Numbered from the stretch's first letter, positions 35,587 to 45,256 are shown. The stretch is 64,000 nucleotides of DNA from DASSUW01 sp963844405 (GCA_963844405.1 CAWJNZ010000007.1:682001-746000); one strand, 5' to 3'. The notes: a model not told the origin generated them from the letters alone. Program-made: numbers and translations.

Positions 35587-35609
35587 TTGTAGCACGAACT
35601 GCGCTACAA
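35587..35609. promoter_or_regulatory. Inverted-repeat operator candidate of the RHH/MazF pair
   Basis: TTGTAGC (35,587-35,593) and GCTACAA (35,603-35,609) are perfect 7-base arms around a 9-base spacer, ending just before the antitoxin start. Ribbon-helix-helix antitoxins usually bind such repeats in their own promoter. Confidence 0.6.
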
Positions 35610-35617
35610 TGGCGGTG

Positions 35618-35863
35618 ATGGCTCGCTCGCTCCACGTACGACTGGACGACGCCAGCGCGGCCGCGCTCGATGTCGTCCGCGCCGGGGGTCTCAACGACTC
35701 GGAAGCGGTCCGCACGGCGCTGAAGGAGGCGGCGGCGACCCGCCGTCGCCGCTCGGCGGTGCGCGAAGAGGCACGGCGGCTCGGCGCAGACGCCGGCGAC
35801 CGCGAGGAGATGCGGCTGGTCCGCGAGCAGATGGACGAGCTCGCGCCACCGCTCGGTGACTAG
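35618..35863 (+). CDS. Ribbon-helix-helix antitoxin
   Basis: 81 residues from ATG 35618 (an in-frame ATG at 35609 is possible). The N-terminus SLHVRLDDASAAALDVV is the beta-strand and first helix of a CopG/Arc-type ribbon-helix-helix domain, and NDSEAVRTALKEAA is the second helix. The charged C-terminal tail likely blocks the toxin. The toxin gene begins at the very next base after the stop. This pair is on the plus strand, divergent from P5 and convergent with P6. Confidence 0.85.
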   Translation: MARSLHVRLDDASAAALDVVRAGGLNDSEAVRTALKEAAATRRRRSAVREEARRLGADAGDREEMRLVREQMDELAPPLGD

Positions 35864-36181
35864 GTGGTCCGCGGCGAGGTCTTCCGTCTGCCTGCGCCCT
35901 CGCGGGCACGAGGTCACGAGCAGCGCGGCGCGCGGTTCGCCGTCGTCCTGCAGTCCGACGACCTGCTCGAGCTCACCACCGTCCTCGTCGCCCCCACCTC
36001 CGCTAGCGCGCGAGCGGCGACCTTCCGGCCCACGATCGAGCTGCTCGGCCAGGAGACGCGCGTGCTCGTCGAGCAGACGACGGCCGTCGACCCGCAGCGA
36101 CTCGGGGCCTCGGCGGGCCGGCTCGGCACGCGCGAGATGCGCGCCGTCGACGACGCGCTGCGCGTTCTCCTCGGTCTGTAG
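35864..36181 (+). CDS. MazF/PemK-family endoribonuclease toxin
   Basis: 105 residues from GTG 35864. The fold signature is present: VRGEVFRLP at the start, RGARFAVVLQSDDL (the conserved R-P/F-V-V-L-Q strand), TTVLVAPTSASAR and RVLVEQTTAVDPQRL. MazF toxins cut mRNA at short sequences. Typical length. The stop at 36,181 touches the P6 stop at 36,182 on the other strand, with no base between, so no terminator can separate the convergent transcripts. Confidence 0.9.
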   Translation: MVRGEVFRLPAPSRARGHEQRGARFAVVLQSDDLLELTTVLVAPTSASARAATFRPTIELLGQETRVLVEQTTAVDPQRLGASAGRLGTREMRAVDDALRVLLGL

Positions 36182-37606
36182 TCAGCGCCGGGCCCGGGCG
36201 ACGTACTTCTTGCCCGCGCGGACGATCACCGTCTTGCGCTTGACGAAGTCTCGTACCGAGACGCGGCCCTGGACGACCCGCGTCAGCGTGCTGGTGCAGC
36301 GGTCCTGGACGAGCCACTTGGTACCGACCACGGTCGCGGCGCTGTGCTTGCCCTGAGTCCTGAACCTGCCGCTGCCGTCGCCCCACAGCCTGCGCGACCT
36401 GCGCCTGGCCGCGATGCTCGCCCGGCCGCCGCGCGGGCAGCGGATCGCCTGGACGAGCTTGAGCGTGGTGAGCGGCGTCGCCGCCGAGGTCTGGCCCAGG
36501 CGGAAGACGCCGGCGTAGAAGTCGGCCGTCTGGTTGCCGGCGGCGACGATCGTGACGCGGCCCTTGAGCGTGTCGACCGTCGTGCCGACCGGGATCTGCT
36601 CCCCCGGACCGAGCTCGATGAAGCGCTTGGAGCCGGGGCGCTTGATGCGGACCTTGCCGCTGACGACGAACGCGTTGACGGTCTTGCCGGCCTCGGGGGC
36701 GGGCAGCTGCGGCGGCGGGGCGCGGAAGCCGCGCACGACGATCACGCGGCTGCCGCCGCCGAACGTCGAGAAGAGGAAGTCGCCGGTGACCGGGTCGAGC
36801 AGCGCCCCCTCGGCCCCGTCGAGGCCGGTCATGAACGTGCGTCGCGAGGCCGGGATCGGATCCCCGTTGCCGTTGACCTGGTAGGCGGCGATCTGGTCGG
36901 CGCCGTATTCGGACACGAGCAGGCTTGGGCCGGTGAACCGCGGCGAGCCGGACGGCACGTAGACGAAGCCCTCAGGCCCGCCGGTGAGCGTCGAGTCGGC
37001 GACCGCCGTCACGTTGGCCAGGTCGAAGAGGCCGTTGCCGTCGGGGACGACGTCCGCGTCGTACCACTGCCCGCCGCCGTAGGTCGCCAGCTTGAGGCTG
37101 CCCGCGCCCGGCTGTCCCGGCGGCACGAACAGGAGCGAGGCGAGCGACGAGGCGATGTTGAAGGAGTCGAGCGGGATGACCTTGTCGGTCGTGGCGCTGC
37201 CGGGCCTGGTGAGCCCCAGCTCGTTCACCGGCCAGCGCGCGAGGAAGAGCACGCCGCCCGGGCCGTAGGTCACGCCGCCGTCGTTGTAGGCGGCATCGGC
37301 CACGCGCGTCGCGGGCCCGCTGAAGCCGACGATGTGCCCCGCACCGTCGCGGACCACGCCGATCTCGTACAACGCCCCGGTCGCGTCGTTGGCTTCGCCG
37401 CCGATCAACAGCCGGTCGGTCGTCCCGGCCTTGAGCGTGAGGCCGCCGAGCCGGTCCGGTACGCCCGGCGGGGTGCCGATGTCGTTCAGCGAGTACGAGC
37501 CGGCGAACGGCGCCAGGACCTCCTGCGCGGACGCGGTCGGCGGCAGCACGAGGGCCAGCGCCAACGCGCAGAGCACACTGAACCGGATTCCATTCCGACG
37601 ACGCAA
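36182..37606 (-). CDS. P6: secreted beta-propeller-like protein with FecR-like C-terminal module
   Basis: 474 residues from TTG 37606. Signal peptide FSVLCALALALVLPPTASAQ, then the domain shared with P5 and P7 (LGGLTLKAGTTDRLLIGGEA, GAGHIVGFSGPATRVAD, GPGGVLFLARWPVNELG, GPEGFVYVPSGSPRF, LLVSEYGADQIAAYQVN, GDFLFSTFGGGSRVIVV). The C-terminal module follows (LPAPEAGKTVNAFVVSG, IPVGTTVDTLKGRVTIVAA, IRCPRGGR, LWGDGSGRFRTQGKHSAAT, VQDRCTSTLTRVVQGRVSV). It is intact, so it is a good reference for the family. A ThuA-like or lectin part is absent; this is the simplest architecture. Confidence 0.87.
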   Translation of the reverse strand: MRRRNGIRFSVLCALALALVLPPTASAQEVLAPFAGSYSLNDIGTPPGVPDRLGGLTLKAGTTDRLLIGGEANDATGALYEIGVVRDGAGHIVGFSGPATRVADAAYNDGGVTYGPGGVLFLARWPVNELGLTRPGSATTDKVIPLDSFNIASSLASLLFVPPGQPGAGSLKLATYGGGQWYDADVVPDGNGLFDLANVTAVADSTLTGGPEGFVYVPSGSPRFTGPSLLVSEYGADQIAAYQVNGNGDPIPASRRTFMTGLDGAEGALLDPVTGDFLFSTFGGGSRVIVVRGFRAPPPQLPAPEAGKTVNAFVVSGKVRIKRPGSKRFIELGPGEQIPVGTTVDTLKGRVTIVAAGNQTADFYAGVFRLGQTSAATPLTTLKLVQAIRCPRGGRASIAARRRSRRLWGDGSGRFRTQGKHSAATVVGTKWLVQDRCTSTLTRVVQGRVSVRDFVKRKTVIVRAGKKYVARARR

Positions 37607-37643
37607 GTGCCGCGATCCTCTCGCCGCCACGAGCGTCCGTCAA
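37607..37643 (-). promoter_or_regulatory. Promoter of P6
   Basis: TTGACG (37,643-37,638), 17-base spacer, GAGGAT (37,620-37,615), then 8 bases to TTG 37606. Same arrangement as for P3, P4 and P8. Confidence 0.62.
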
Positions 37644-37655
37644 CGATACGAACGG

Positions 37656-38180
37656 TCAGCCCTTGGCCCGGGCGACGTATTTCTTACCGGCGCGGACGGT
37701 CACGGTCTTCTTCTTGGCGAAGTCGCGAACCGACACCCGCCCGCGGACCACCCGCGTGAGCGTCGACGTGCAGCGATCCTCGACCAGCCACCTGCGTGCC
37801 GACGACCGTCGCCGCGCTGTGCTTGCCCCTGGTGCGGAACCTGCCGCTCCCGTCACCCCACAAGCGCCGCTTCCTCGTGGCCGCCGCCACCGCCTTGCCC
37901 GCCTTCGGACAGCTCAGCGGCGCCGTCAACGTCAAGCGTCGTCAACGGCCGCGCGCCCTTGCCCTGCGTCAGCCGGAAGATGCCGTCGTAGAAGTCCGCC
38001 GACTGATTGCCCGCCGCCACGATCGTCACCCGCCCCTTCGTCGTGTCGACCACCGACCCGACCGGGATCTGCTGACCCTCCCGCAGCTCCACGAACCGAT
38101 TGGTGCCCGCGATCCGGACCCGCACCGTCCCGCTCTTCGGCAGCGCGTTGACCTCCTCGCCCGCCTCCGGCGGCGGCAGC
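37656..38180 (-). repeat. C-terminal module DNA of P7, nearly identical to that of P8
   Basis: This ~520-bp stretch and 40,719-41,243 are almost identical in the portions compared by eye (only a few substitutions plus two single-base insertions). The other modules in the cluster are visibly more divergent, so this pair is a recent copy or gene conversion. Confidence 0.85.
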
Positions 38181-40672
38181 TCCTCCTCTTCCTCCTGAGG
38201 CGCAGGCGGCGGCGGCGAGGCGTTCGCGTCGTCGTTCAGGATCGTTCCGAACGCCTGCGAGTCGGTGCGCCGCGCGCCGGCGGGGTTCGACAGGGTCACC
38301 TGGAAGCGCTCGTCTCCCTCCACGGAGGTGTCGCCGTTGACGGTGATCGGGATGTGCGCGACCGTCTCGCCCGGGGCGAATCGGACCTGGCCGGCCGCCG
38401 CCGCGTAGTCGGACGGCGAGGCGGCCGAGTCGTCGGCGGTCGCGTAGCCGACGGTCACCGGGGTGTCGCTGGCCTCGGACAGGCTGACCGCGAAGCTCAG
38501 CGTGGATGCGCCGAGGTTGCCCTCGGCTGCGGTCGCGTCGTGGATCGCCATCGTGGGCTGCGCGCCCTCCCCTGCGGCGAATGCGAAGACGTTCTTGATC
38601 AGCGTCGCGTTGAAGGCCGCGCCGAAGTCGCTGAACACGTCGACGTCGGCGACGAAGATCGCGGCGCCCGAGCCGGCCTGGAGCGCGTCGCGCTCGATCA
38701 CCGCCAGCGTCGTGCCCTGTTCGTTGCGCCCGACCTCGTGCGCCGTCTGCGGGAGCAACGGGTAGTGCCCGGTGGACAGGTACTGGTTGAACGCGGTCAC
38801 GACGCCGAACGGCCCGTTCGCGATCGGGTGATCGGCGTCGGTGATCTCGTTCGGCGTCGGATCGCCGCTTCCGTCGCCCTGTGTGAGCCCGAACAGGTCG
38901 ACGATCGTGTGACCGCTGTCGTCGGTCGTCGCGATCAGCGTCCCGCCGCCCAGCACGAACGCGCGCAGCGCCTCCCTCTCGGCGCCGGTGTACGAGCCGG
39001 TGCCCACCCAGCCGGTGAAGAACACGTCGACGCGCGCCAGCGTGCGGTCGTTCGCGACGCCGATCCCCGGGCCGATCACGACCGAGCGCCCGACGATGCC
39101 CTCCGCGCCGAAGCTCGCGGCGTCCTGGAGGTAGCCGCGCGTCTGCTGGAGCAGCGACTCCGCGAGGCCCCAGTCGCCGTCGGTGCGAGCCGGGTCGTAG
39201 CCCTCGACGACCAGCCCCGGCCCGAGCGGGACGTCGCGGATCGTCACGGTGCACGTCTTCAGCTCTTCGTCCGCCAGCGTGACCTCGCAGGCGTCGGCCA
39301 CGTAGCCAAGGGCCGGGGCCGCCGAGGCAGCGTACGTCCCCGGCACGACCGGGTAGACCCGCGCGCCGGCGCCCGGTGCCGGGCTGCCGCCGATGTCGAC
39401 CCCCGAGCGCCGGACGGCGATCGAGAAGTCCTCGGGCAGCCGCTTCCCGCCGTCGTCGTTCTCCACGCGGGTGACGACCGTCAACACGGCCGTGGGCTGG
39501 TCGTCGGCGCTGACCGTGCAGACCGGCTGGACGCCCTCCTGCGGGACGACGGTGCCGTCGGACGCGCAGTCGCCGCCGATCGTCACGGCGTATCCGGGCG
39601 GGGCATCGACCACCACCTGGTACCTGACGCCGGGCTCCACGGCGTAGAAGGCGCCGAACGGGGAGCCCGGCTGAGGGCTGCCGACGACGTCGGCGCCGTC
39701 ACGCTGCACGTGGACCGTGAAGTCGCCCGGCGCCGACACGCCGCCGTTGTCGCTCGTCACGAGGGTCTCCACGGCGAGCGAGACGGGCGGCGCGAAGCCG
39801 CGCACCAGGATCACCTGGTCGTTCCCGCCGAACGTGGAGAACAGGAAGTCGCCGGTCAGCGGGTCGATGAACGCTCCCTCGGCGCCGGCGAGCCCGGTGA
39901 TGAACGGTCGCCGCGTGGCGGGGATCGGATCGCCGTTCTCGTCGACCTCGTAGGCGGCCACTTCGCCCGCGTCGTACTCGGCCACCAGCATGCTCGGCCC
40001 TTCGAACCCCGGCGAGCCGGCGCCGACGTAGACGAAGCCTTCCGGCCCGCCCGGCAGCGTCGAGCCCGGCACCGGCGCCACCTGGACGAGGTCGAAGGTG
40101 CCCTTGCCGTCGGGGGTGACCGCCGCGTCGTACCACTGGCCCTCCGGGTAGCTCGCCATCTTCAGGCTGCCCGCCCCCGGCTGCCCGGCCGGGACGAACT
40201 GCAGCGAGGCGAGCGAGGGAGCGACCTCGAACTGTCCCAGCGCGATGACCTTGTCCGTGACGGTGCTGCCCGGCTTCGTCTGGCCGAGCTGGTTCTCTGG
40301 CCAGCGGGCGAGGAAGAGCACGCCGTCCGGGCCGTACGTCACGCCGCCGTCGTTGAACGCCGCGTCGGCGAACCTCGTCGCCGGTCCGCTGAAGCTCGTG
40401 ATGTGGCCGGCGGCGTTGCGCACGAGGCCGACCTCGTAGAGGGCGCCCGTGTCGCCGTTCGCTCCGCCGCCGATGAGCAGGCGGTCGGTCGTGCCCGCCT
40501 TCAGCGTCAGCCCGCCGAACGGCGCCGGCAGTTGCTCGGCGGGCGCGGGCCTGCCGAGATCGTGCACGGTGTACGTGCCGTCGAAGGGCGGCTGGACGAC
40601 CTGCGCCGACGCCGGAGCCGTGCCGAGGAGCGCGGCGGCGAGAGCGAGGATCAGAGCACGAGCGGTCCGCAC
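37656..40672 (-). pseudogene. P7: multidomain secreted protein with FecR-like C-terminal module, two single-base insertions
   Basis: From GTG 40672: signal peptide (LILALAAALLGTAPASA); the beta-propeller-like domain of P5/P6 (to ~290); two prealbumin-like repeats (VETLVTSDNGGVSAPGDFTV and VVTRVENDDGGKRLPEDFSI); a ThuA/glutamine-amidotransferase-like region (LVVEGYDPARTDGDWGLAES, VDVFFTGWVGTGSYTGAERE, LGGGTLIATTDDSG); a Calx-beta-like domain (VTVGYATADDSAASPSDYA, GDERFQVTLSNPAGARR, GTILNDD); and the C-terminal module. Compared with P8's nearly identical module there is an extra base at ~37,795 and another at ~37,934, which break the last ~95 residues. Removing both gives 1,004 residues. Confidence 0.84.
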
Positions 40673-40707
40673 AGGCCGACACTCGCCCTCCAGGGGCCGC
40701 GAGTCAA
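40673..40707 (-). promoter_or_regulatory. Promoter of P7
   Basis: TTGACT (40,707-40,702), 17-base spacer, GAGTGT (40,684-40,679), then 6 bases to GTG 40672. The -35 neighbourhood GGTTGAC..CGCGGCCC also resembles that of P4. Confidence 0.55.
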
Positions 40708-40718
40708 CCCCAGGGCCG

Positions 40719-41243
40719 TCAGCGCCGGGCGCGGGCGACGTACTTCTTACCGGCCCGGACGGTCACGGTCTTCTTCTTGACGAAGTCGCGCACCGACACC
40801 CGCCCGCGGACCACCCGCGTGAGCGTCGACGTGCAGCGATCCTCGACCAGCCAGCGCGTCCCCACGACCGTCGCCGCGCTGTGCTTGCCCTGCGTGCGGA
40901 ACCTGCCGCTCCCGTCACCCCACAAGCGCCGCTTCCGCCTGGCCGCCGCCACCGCCTTGCCCGCCTTCGGACAGCTCAGCGGCGCCGTCAACGTCAGCGT
41001 CGTCAACGGCCGCGCGCCCTTGCCCTGCGTGAGCCGGAAGATGCCGTCGTAGAAGTCCGCCGACTGATTGCCCGCCGCCACGATCGTCACCCGCCCCTTC
41101 GTCGTGTCGACCACCGACCCGACCGGGATCTGCTGACCCTCCCGCAGCTCCACGAACCGATTGGTGCCCGCGATCCGGACCCGGACCGTCCCGCTCTTCG
41201 GCAGCGCGTTGACCTCCTCGCCCGCCTCCGGCGGCGGCAGCTC
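40719..41243 (-). repeat. C-terminal module DNA of P8, nearly identical to that of P7
   Basis: Partner of 37,656-38,180. This copy has an uninterrupted frame through the whole module and ends in GKKYVARARR. Confidence 0.85.
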
Positions 41244-42947
41244 CTCTTCCTCGGGCGGGGGCGGCGGCGGCGAGCCCTGTTGCGGCACGTCGTTCGCCGT
41301 GACCGTGCAGACGTGCTGGGCGCCGGCCTGCGCGGTGACGCTGCCGTCGGCGGCGCAAGCGCCGCCGATCGAGATCGAGTAGGTCAGCGGTGCGTCGACC
41401 ACCAGGCGGTAGGTGCTGCCCGGGTTGACCGTGTAGGACGTGCCGCTCGCCGAGCCGGGCTGCGGGCTGCCGGGTACGTCGGCGCCGCCGCTCCGGACGT
41501 GCACGGTGAAGTGGGCGGGCGAGAGCGTGCCGCCGTTGTCGTTGATCACCTGCGTGACCGCGCGCAGCGTCGCAGGCTGCTGCACGGAGCAGAGCTGCCA
41601 GCGCTCGATCCGATGGCCCTCGGTGACCGCGCCGGTCGCGGCGGTGAAGCCGGCGAAGGCGGCGCCGTTCTCCAGGTTGAGCAGCGTGGACAGGTCGATG
41701 TCGATCGAGAGCTTCGGCGTCTCCATGTCGTCGACGAAGAGATGGAGGCGGCCGGGTGAGTACACGACCCGGGCGCGGTGCGTGGCCCCGTCGCGGAACG
41801 ACTCCAGCACGGCCGCGCCGAGCCGCCCGCTCACGGCGCTGTTGGCGCCCGTCCCGAGGCTGTGGACGGCCACGTGGGTGGCGGCGGGATCGCCGCCGGG
41901 GTTGAACCACGTGTCGAACTCGACGGCGAGGCTGTTCGGGATCCCGTCGTAGCCGATCCCGCCGCCGCCCCCGCCGAGCGCGTCGGCGGCGGTGTTCTGG
42001 ATGACGAAGGCGAACCCGTCGGCCCCGCCGCCCGGCGGGCTGATCCCGAAGTCGAAGTCGGCGGTGAAGCCGTCGGCCACCGGCCTCCGCGCGGCCAGCC
42101 AGGCGGCGCCGACGCCGCCCGAGTCGGGGTTCAGGTACAGCACGTCCTCCGAGAGCGCCGCGGTGCCGACGAAGTTGAGGCCGGCGGGCTGCGCGAAGGT
42201 CGGGTACTCGACGCAGGTCTCGGCGGGCGCCGCCACGTGGTCGAGCGCCAGCGTGCACGCCGCGGTCTGGCCGTCCTCGAGCCCCACCTGCCCGCTCGGG
42301 TCGCACGCCCCCGAGAACACGGGCACGTAGCCGGCGGGCCCCGACTTCGTCACCCGGTAGGCGCCGGGGTCGAGCGCGAACGACGAGCCCGAGGCGCTGC
42401 CCGGCGCGGAGTCGGTCTCCTCGCCGCCCGACGACACGTGGATCGTGAAGTCGGAGGGCTGCGCCGGGCCGTCGAGCACGTGGGTGAACACGCGCAGCGT
42501 CGTCGGGGCGACGCCGCCCTCGAAGGCGCCGATGTCGCAGGCGGCGCTCTGTGGCCGGAACGCGCCGCGCTGGTCGACCGCCGGGCACTGGTCGTCGGAG
42601 CCCGCGTTGATCGCCGGGCTGCCGTCCAGCAGGGCATGCATGTCGGTCGGGCCGTAGTCGCTCGAGAGCGGTCCGAGCCCGAGGTCGGAGGCGACGGCGT
42701 TGCCGTTGCGCTCTGGGAGGCAGCTCTCGTCGTCGGCCAGGCTGTGGTCGGCGTCCACGTAGTGGTTCGGCGCCCACGAGCAGGCGCTGCCGGCGACGCC
42801 CGCGACGATCGTGTTCGTCAGCTCCGTCTCGCCGACGAAGAAGCTGCCGTCGATCTGCAGGGCGTCGCCGTACAGCCCGTCGCCGCTCGCCGCGACGTTG
42901 TGGGCGATCGTCACGTTCGACAGCTCGACGTGACCGGCGTGGTTGGC

Positions 42948-42973
42948 GACGGCCGCCGCCGACGGCCGCCGCC
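42948..42973. repeat. 13-bp perfect tandem duplication in P8
   Basis: GACGGCCGCCGCC occurs twice back to back. Thirteen is not a multiple of three, so it shifts the P8 frame; deleting one copy restores an in-family beta-helix rung. Confidence 0.9.
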
Positions 42974-44604
42974 GAGTTGCCGCTGACCGTCGAGTTCTGG
43001 AGCCAGGTGGACGCCGGGTAACCGGTCACGATGCCCCCGCCGGTGCCGCCCTCGCCGCTCGCGTGGTTGGAGGCGATCGTGCTCATCACGACGACCAGCT
43101 CCCCGTGGTTCGCGACGCCACCGCCCGAGCGGGCGAGGTTGCCGTCGACGCTGCTCTCGACGAGGCTGAGCATGGCGCTCGGGTGCACGAGGATGCCGCC
43201 GCCCACGGCAGCGGTGGGGCCGGACGCCTCCGTGACGTTGCCGCCGGTGATCCGCACCCTGGACACGTTGGACTCGCCGTCGAGGACGGAGAGGACGCGA
43301 TGGGCGCCGATGGCCTCGATGGTCGTGCCGCGGGCGCCCTGGCCCATGATGCTGCGGCTGTGGCGCAGCTGCAGCTCGCCCAGCTCGAGCTCGTAGACGC
43401 CGTCCTGCAGCGTGATGAGCGCGTCTCGCTCCGAGTCCTCGAGCGCCTCGCGCAGCGTGCAGCCGCCCGGCTCCGGCGCGCACGCGCCGTCGTCGCCGTC
43501 GGCGTGCGTGTTGACGACCGGGGTCACGCGCCGTTCGACGGCGCCGATGTCGCAGGCGCCCGCCGGCCTCGAGAAGAGGCGCTGGTCGGTGAGGCGGCAG
43601 TGCTCCACGCTCCCCGCGTCGATGGCCTTGCTGCCCTCGGCGAGCGCATGGGTGTCGGTCGGGCCGCCGTGATCGTCGAGCGGCAGGAGGGCCGCGTCGG
43701 CGTTCTCGAGACCGAAGTGGCACGTGCCGTCGTCCGCGAGGTTGTTGCTCTCCTCGATGCCGTCGACCGAGCCCGCGCAGGCCTCGTCGAAGTTCCCGGC
43801 GAGGAGCGTGTTCCACATCTGCGTCTGGGCCTCGGCGGCCTGGAAGAGGCCGGCGCCGTCGCCGGCGTCGTTCTCGGCGAGGGTGACGTGCTCGAGGAAG
43901 GTCGCGCCGGCCGTGTAGAGGCCGCCGCCGCGCGAGTCCACCTCGCCCCCGATCGCCAAGTTGCCGCTCAGCGTCGCGTTGATCAGCTGAGCGTCGCCTC
44001 CGGGCGCCACGTGGATGCCGCCGCCCAGGCCCACGGCGTCGGTCTGGACGCCGGCCCAGTTGGAGACCACCGTCGACTCTACGACGCGCAGGGCGCCGGC
44101 CGTCGAGATCCCTCCGCCGCCCGTGGCCGCCGAGTTGCCGGTCACGGTCGCCCGGATGAGGACCAGCTCGCCGTCGTCCGCCACGCGGAAGGCGCCGCCG
44201 AAGCCGCCCTCCGGCGCCTGCGCGGTGGCGTGGCCGCCGACGGCGGTGACGCCGGCCACCGTGATGCGGGCGCCTGCGGCGACGTAGCCGACGCGGCCTT
44301 CGCCGTTCGAGAGGATCGTCGTGGTCCGCGAGCCGGCGCCTTCGAGATTGAACGCGCCCGCGAGGACCAGTTGTCCGCTCGTCAGGAAGTACGTGTCGGC
44401 CGCGAGCTTGATCGTCGGATGGTCGCCACGGCTCCCGGCCGCGATGACGGCGTCGCGCAGCGAGCACGTGACGTCGCACGTCCCGTCGCCCTCGTCTTCG
44501 GGCGTCGTCACGACGAGCTCCTGCGCGAACGCGGCACCAGGACTCGCCAAGAGGACGAGGGCGAGCGCCACGAGGACGACCCAGATTCCAGACCTTCGGC
44601 CCAA

Positions 44605-44642
44605 GACCGCCGATCCTCGCCCAGCGCAGCGGTGGGTGTCAA
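44605..44642 (-). promoter_or_regulatory. Promoter of P8
   Basis: TTGACA (44,642-44,637), 18-base spacer, GAGGAT (44,618-44,613), then 8 bases to TTG 44604; the same geometry as P3. Confidence 0.65.
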
Positions 44643-44669
44643 CGTCCGATCAGCCAGGATGGGCGCCAG

Positions 44670-45245
44670 ATGCGCTTCACGGTCGAACCGAGCCCCGCGG
44701 GCGGCTACCACGTGCGCATGGAGGGCAGCTCGGCGCCGCTGTCGCGCCACGACACGCGCGAGGAGGCCGAGGCGCGGCTCGCCGCCTACCGGCGCGGCGT
44801 CAACCAGCCGGCGAGCGGCGAGCTGGTCGACCTCCCCGACGGCTCCGAGGTGCGGCTGCGGCCGGTCGAGTTCCTGAGCGACGTGGCGATCGGCGCCATC
44901 GAGCCACGCACCGGCGCCGAGCTCGGCGTCGCGCGCTACCTGCGCCATCGAGAGCGGCCCGACACCGCCGAGGCGACCGTTGCCGTCATCGACGAGTGGC
45001 GGGGGCGCGGGCTCGGCGGCGTGCTGTTGCGGCGGCTCTCGAACCGCGCCACGGCCGACGGCATCACGACCTTCACCGCGTCGGTGCTCACCGAGAACGG
45101 CAGCATGCTGCGCCTGTTCGAGCGGCTCGGCCGCGTCCACGTGCGCGAGATCGGCGGCGGGACGATGGAGATCGACGTCGAGCTGCCGGTGGCCGACGCC
45201 CGCACGCTCCTGCGCAGCACCGCCACCGGCCACGTCCGGTCGTAG
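44670..45245 (+). CDS. GNAT-family N-acetyltransferase
   Basis: 191 residues. The first ~45 residues (FTVEPSPAGGYHVRMEG ... TREEAEARLAAYRRG) look like a small separate domain reminiscent of DUF2188. The GNAT core follows: LGVARYLRHRERPDTAEATV (strand 4 region), then the acetyl-CoA loop EWRGRGLGGVLLRRL (R-G-R-G-L-G), and ENGSMLRLFERLGRV near the end. Substrate unknown. The fumarylacetoacetase gene starts 11 bases after its stop, so they may share a transcript. It is divergent from P8. Confidence 0.85.
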   Translation: MRFTVEPSPAGGYHVRMEGSSAPLSRHDTREEAEARLAAYRRGVNQPASGELVDLPDGSEVRLRPVEFLSDVAIGAIEPRTGAELGVARYLRHRERPDTAEATVAVIDEWRGRGLGGVLLRRLSNRATADGITTFTASVLTENGSMLRLFERLGRVHVREIGGGTMEIDVELPVADARTLLRSTATGHVRS

Positions 45246-45256
45246 GATTGCGCGCC

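Larger units (their letters stand above)
40719..44604 (-). pseudogene. P8: double beta-helix and lectin-domain secreted protein with FecR-like C-terminal module, frameshifted by 13-bp duplication
   Basis: From TTG 44604: signal peptide (IWVVLVALALVLLASPGAA), first CSLREA motif (CSLRDAVIAAG) with beta-helix and choice-of-anchor-Q end (HGGPTDTHALAEGSKAID), then a second full set (GGCTLREALEDS ... YGPTDMHALLDGSPAIN, CDIGAFEGG). After this come a prealbumin-like repeat, an L-type (legume) lectin-like domain (GADGFAFVIQNTA, GIGYDGIPNSLAVEFDTWF), another prealbumin-like repeat and the C-terminal module. The frame breaks at 42,948-42,973, where GACGGCCGCCGCC is repeated twice in tandem; without one copy the sequence reads smoothly (GNSAAAVANHAGHVELSN) for 1,290 residues. 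Confidence 0.86.
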
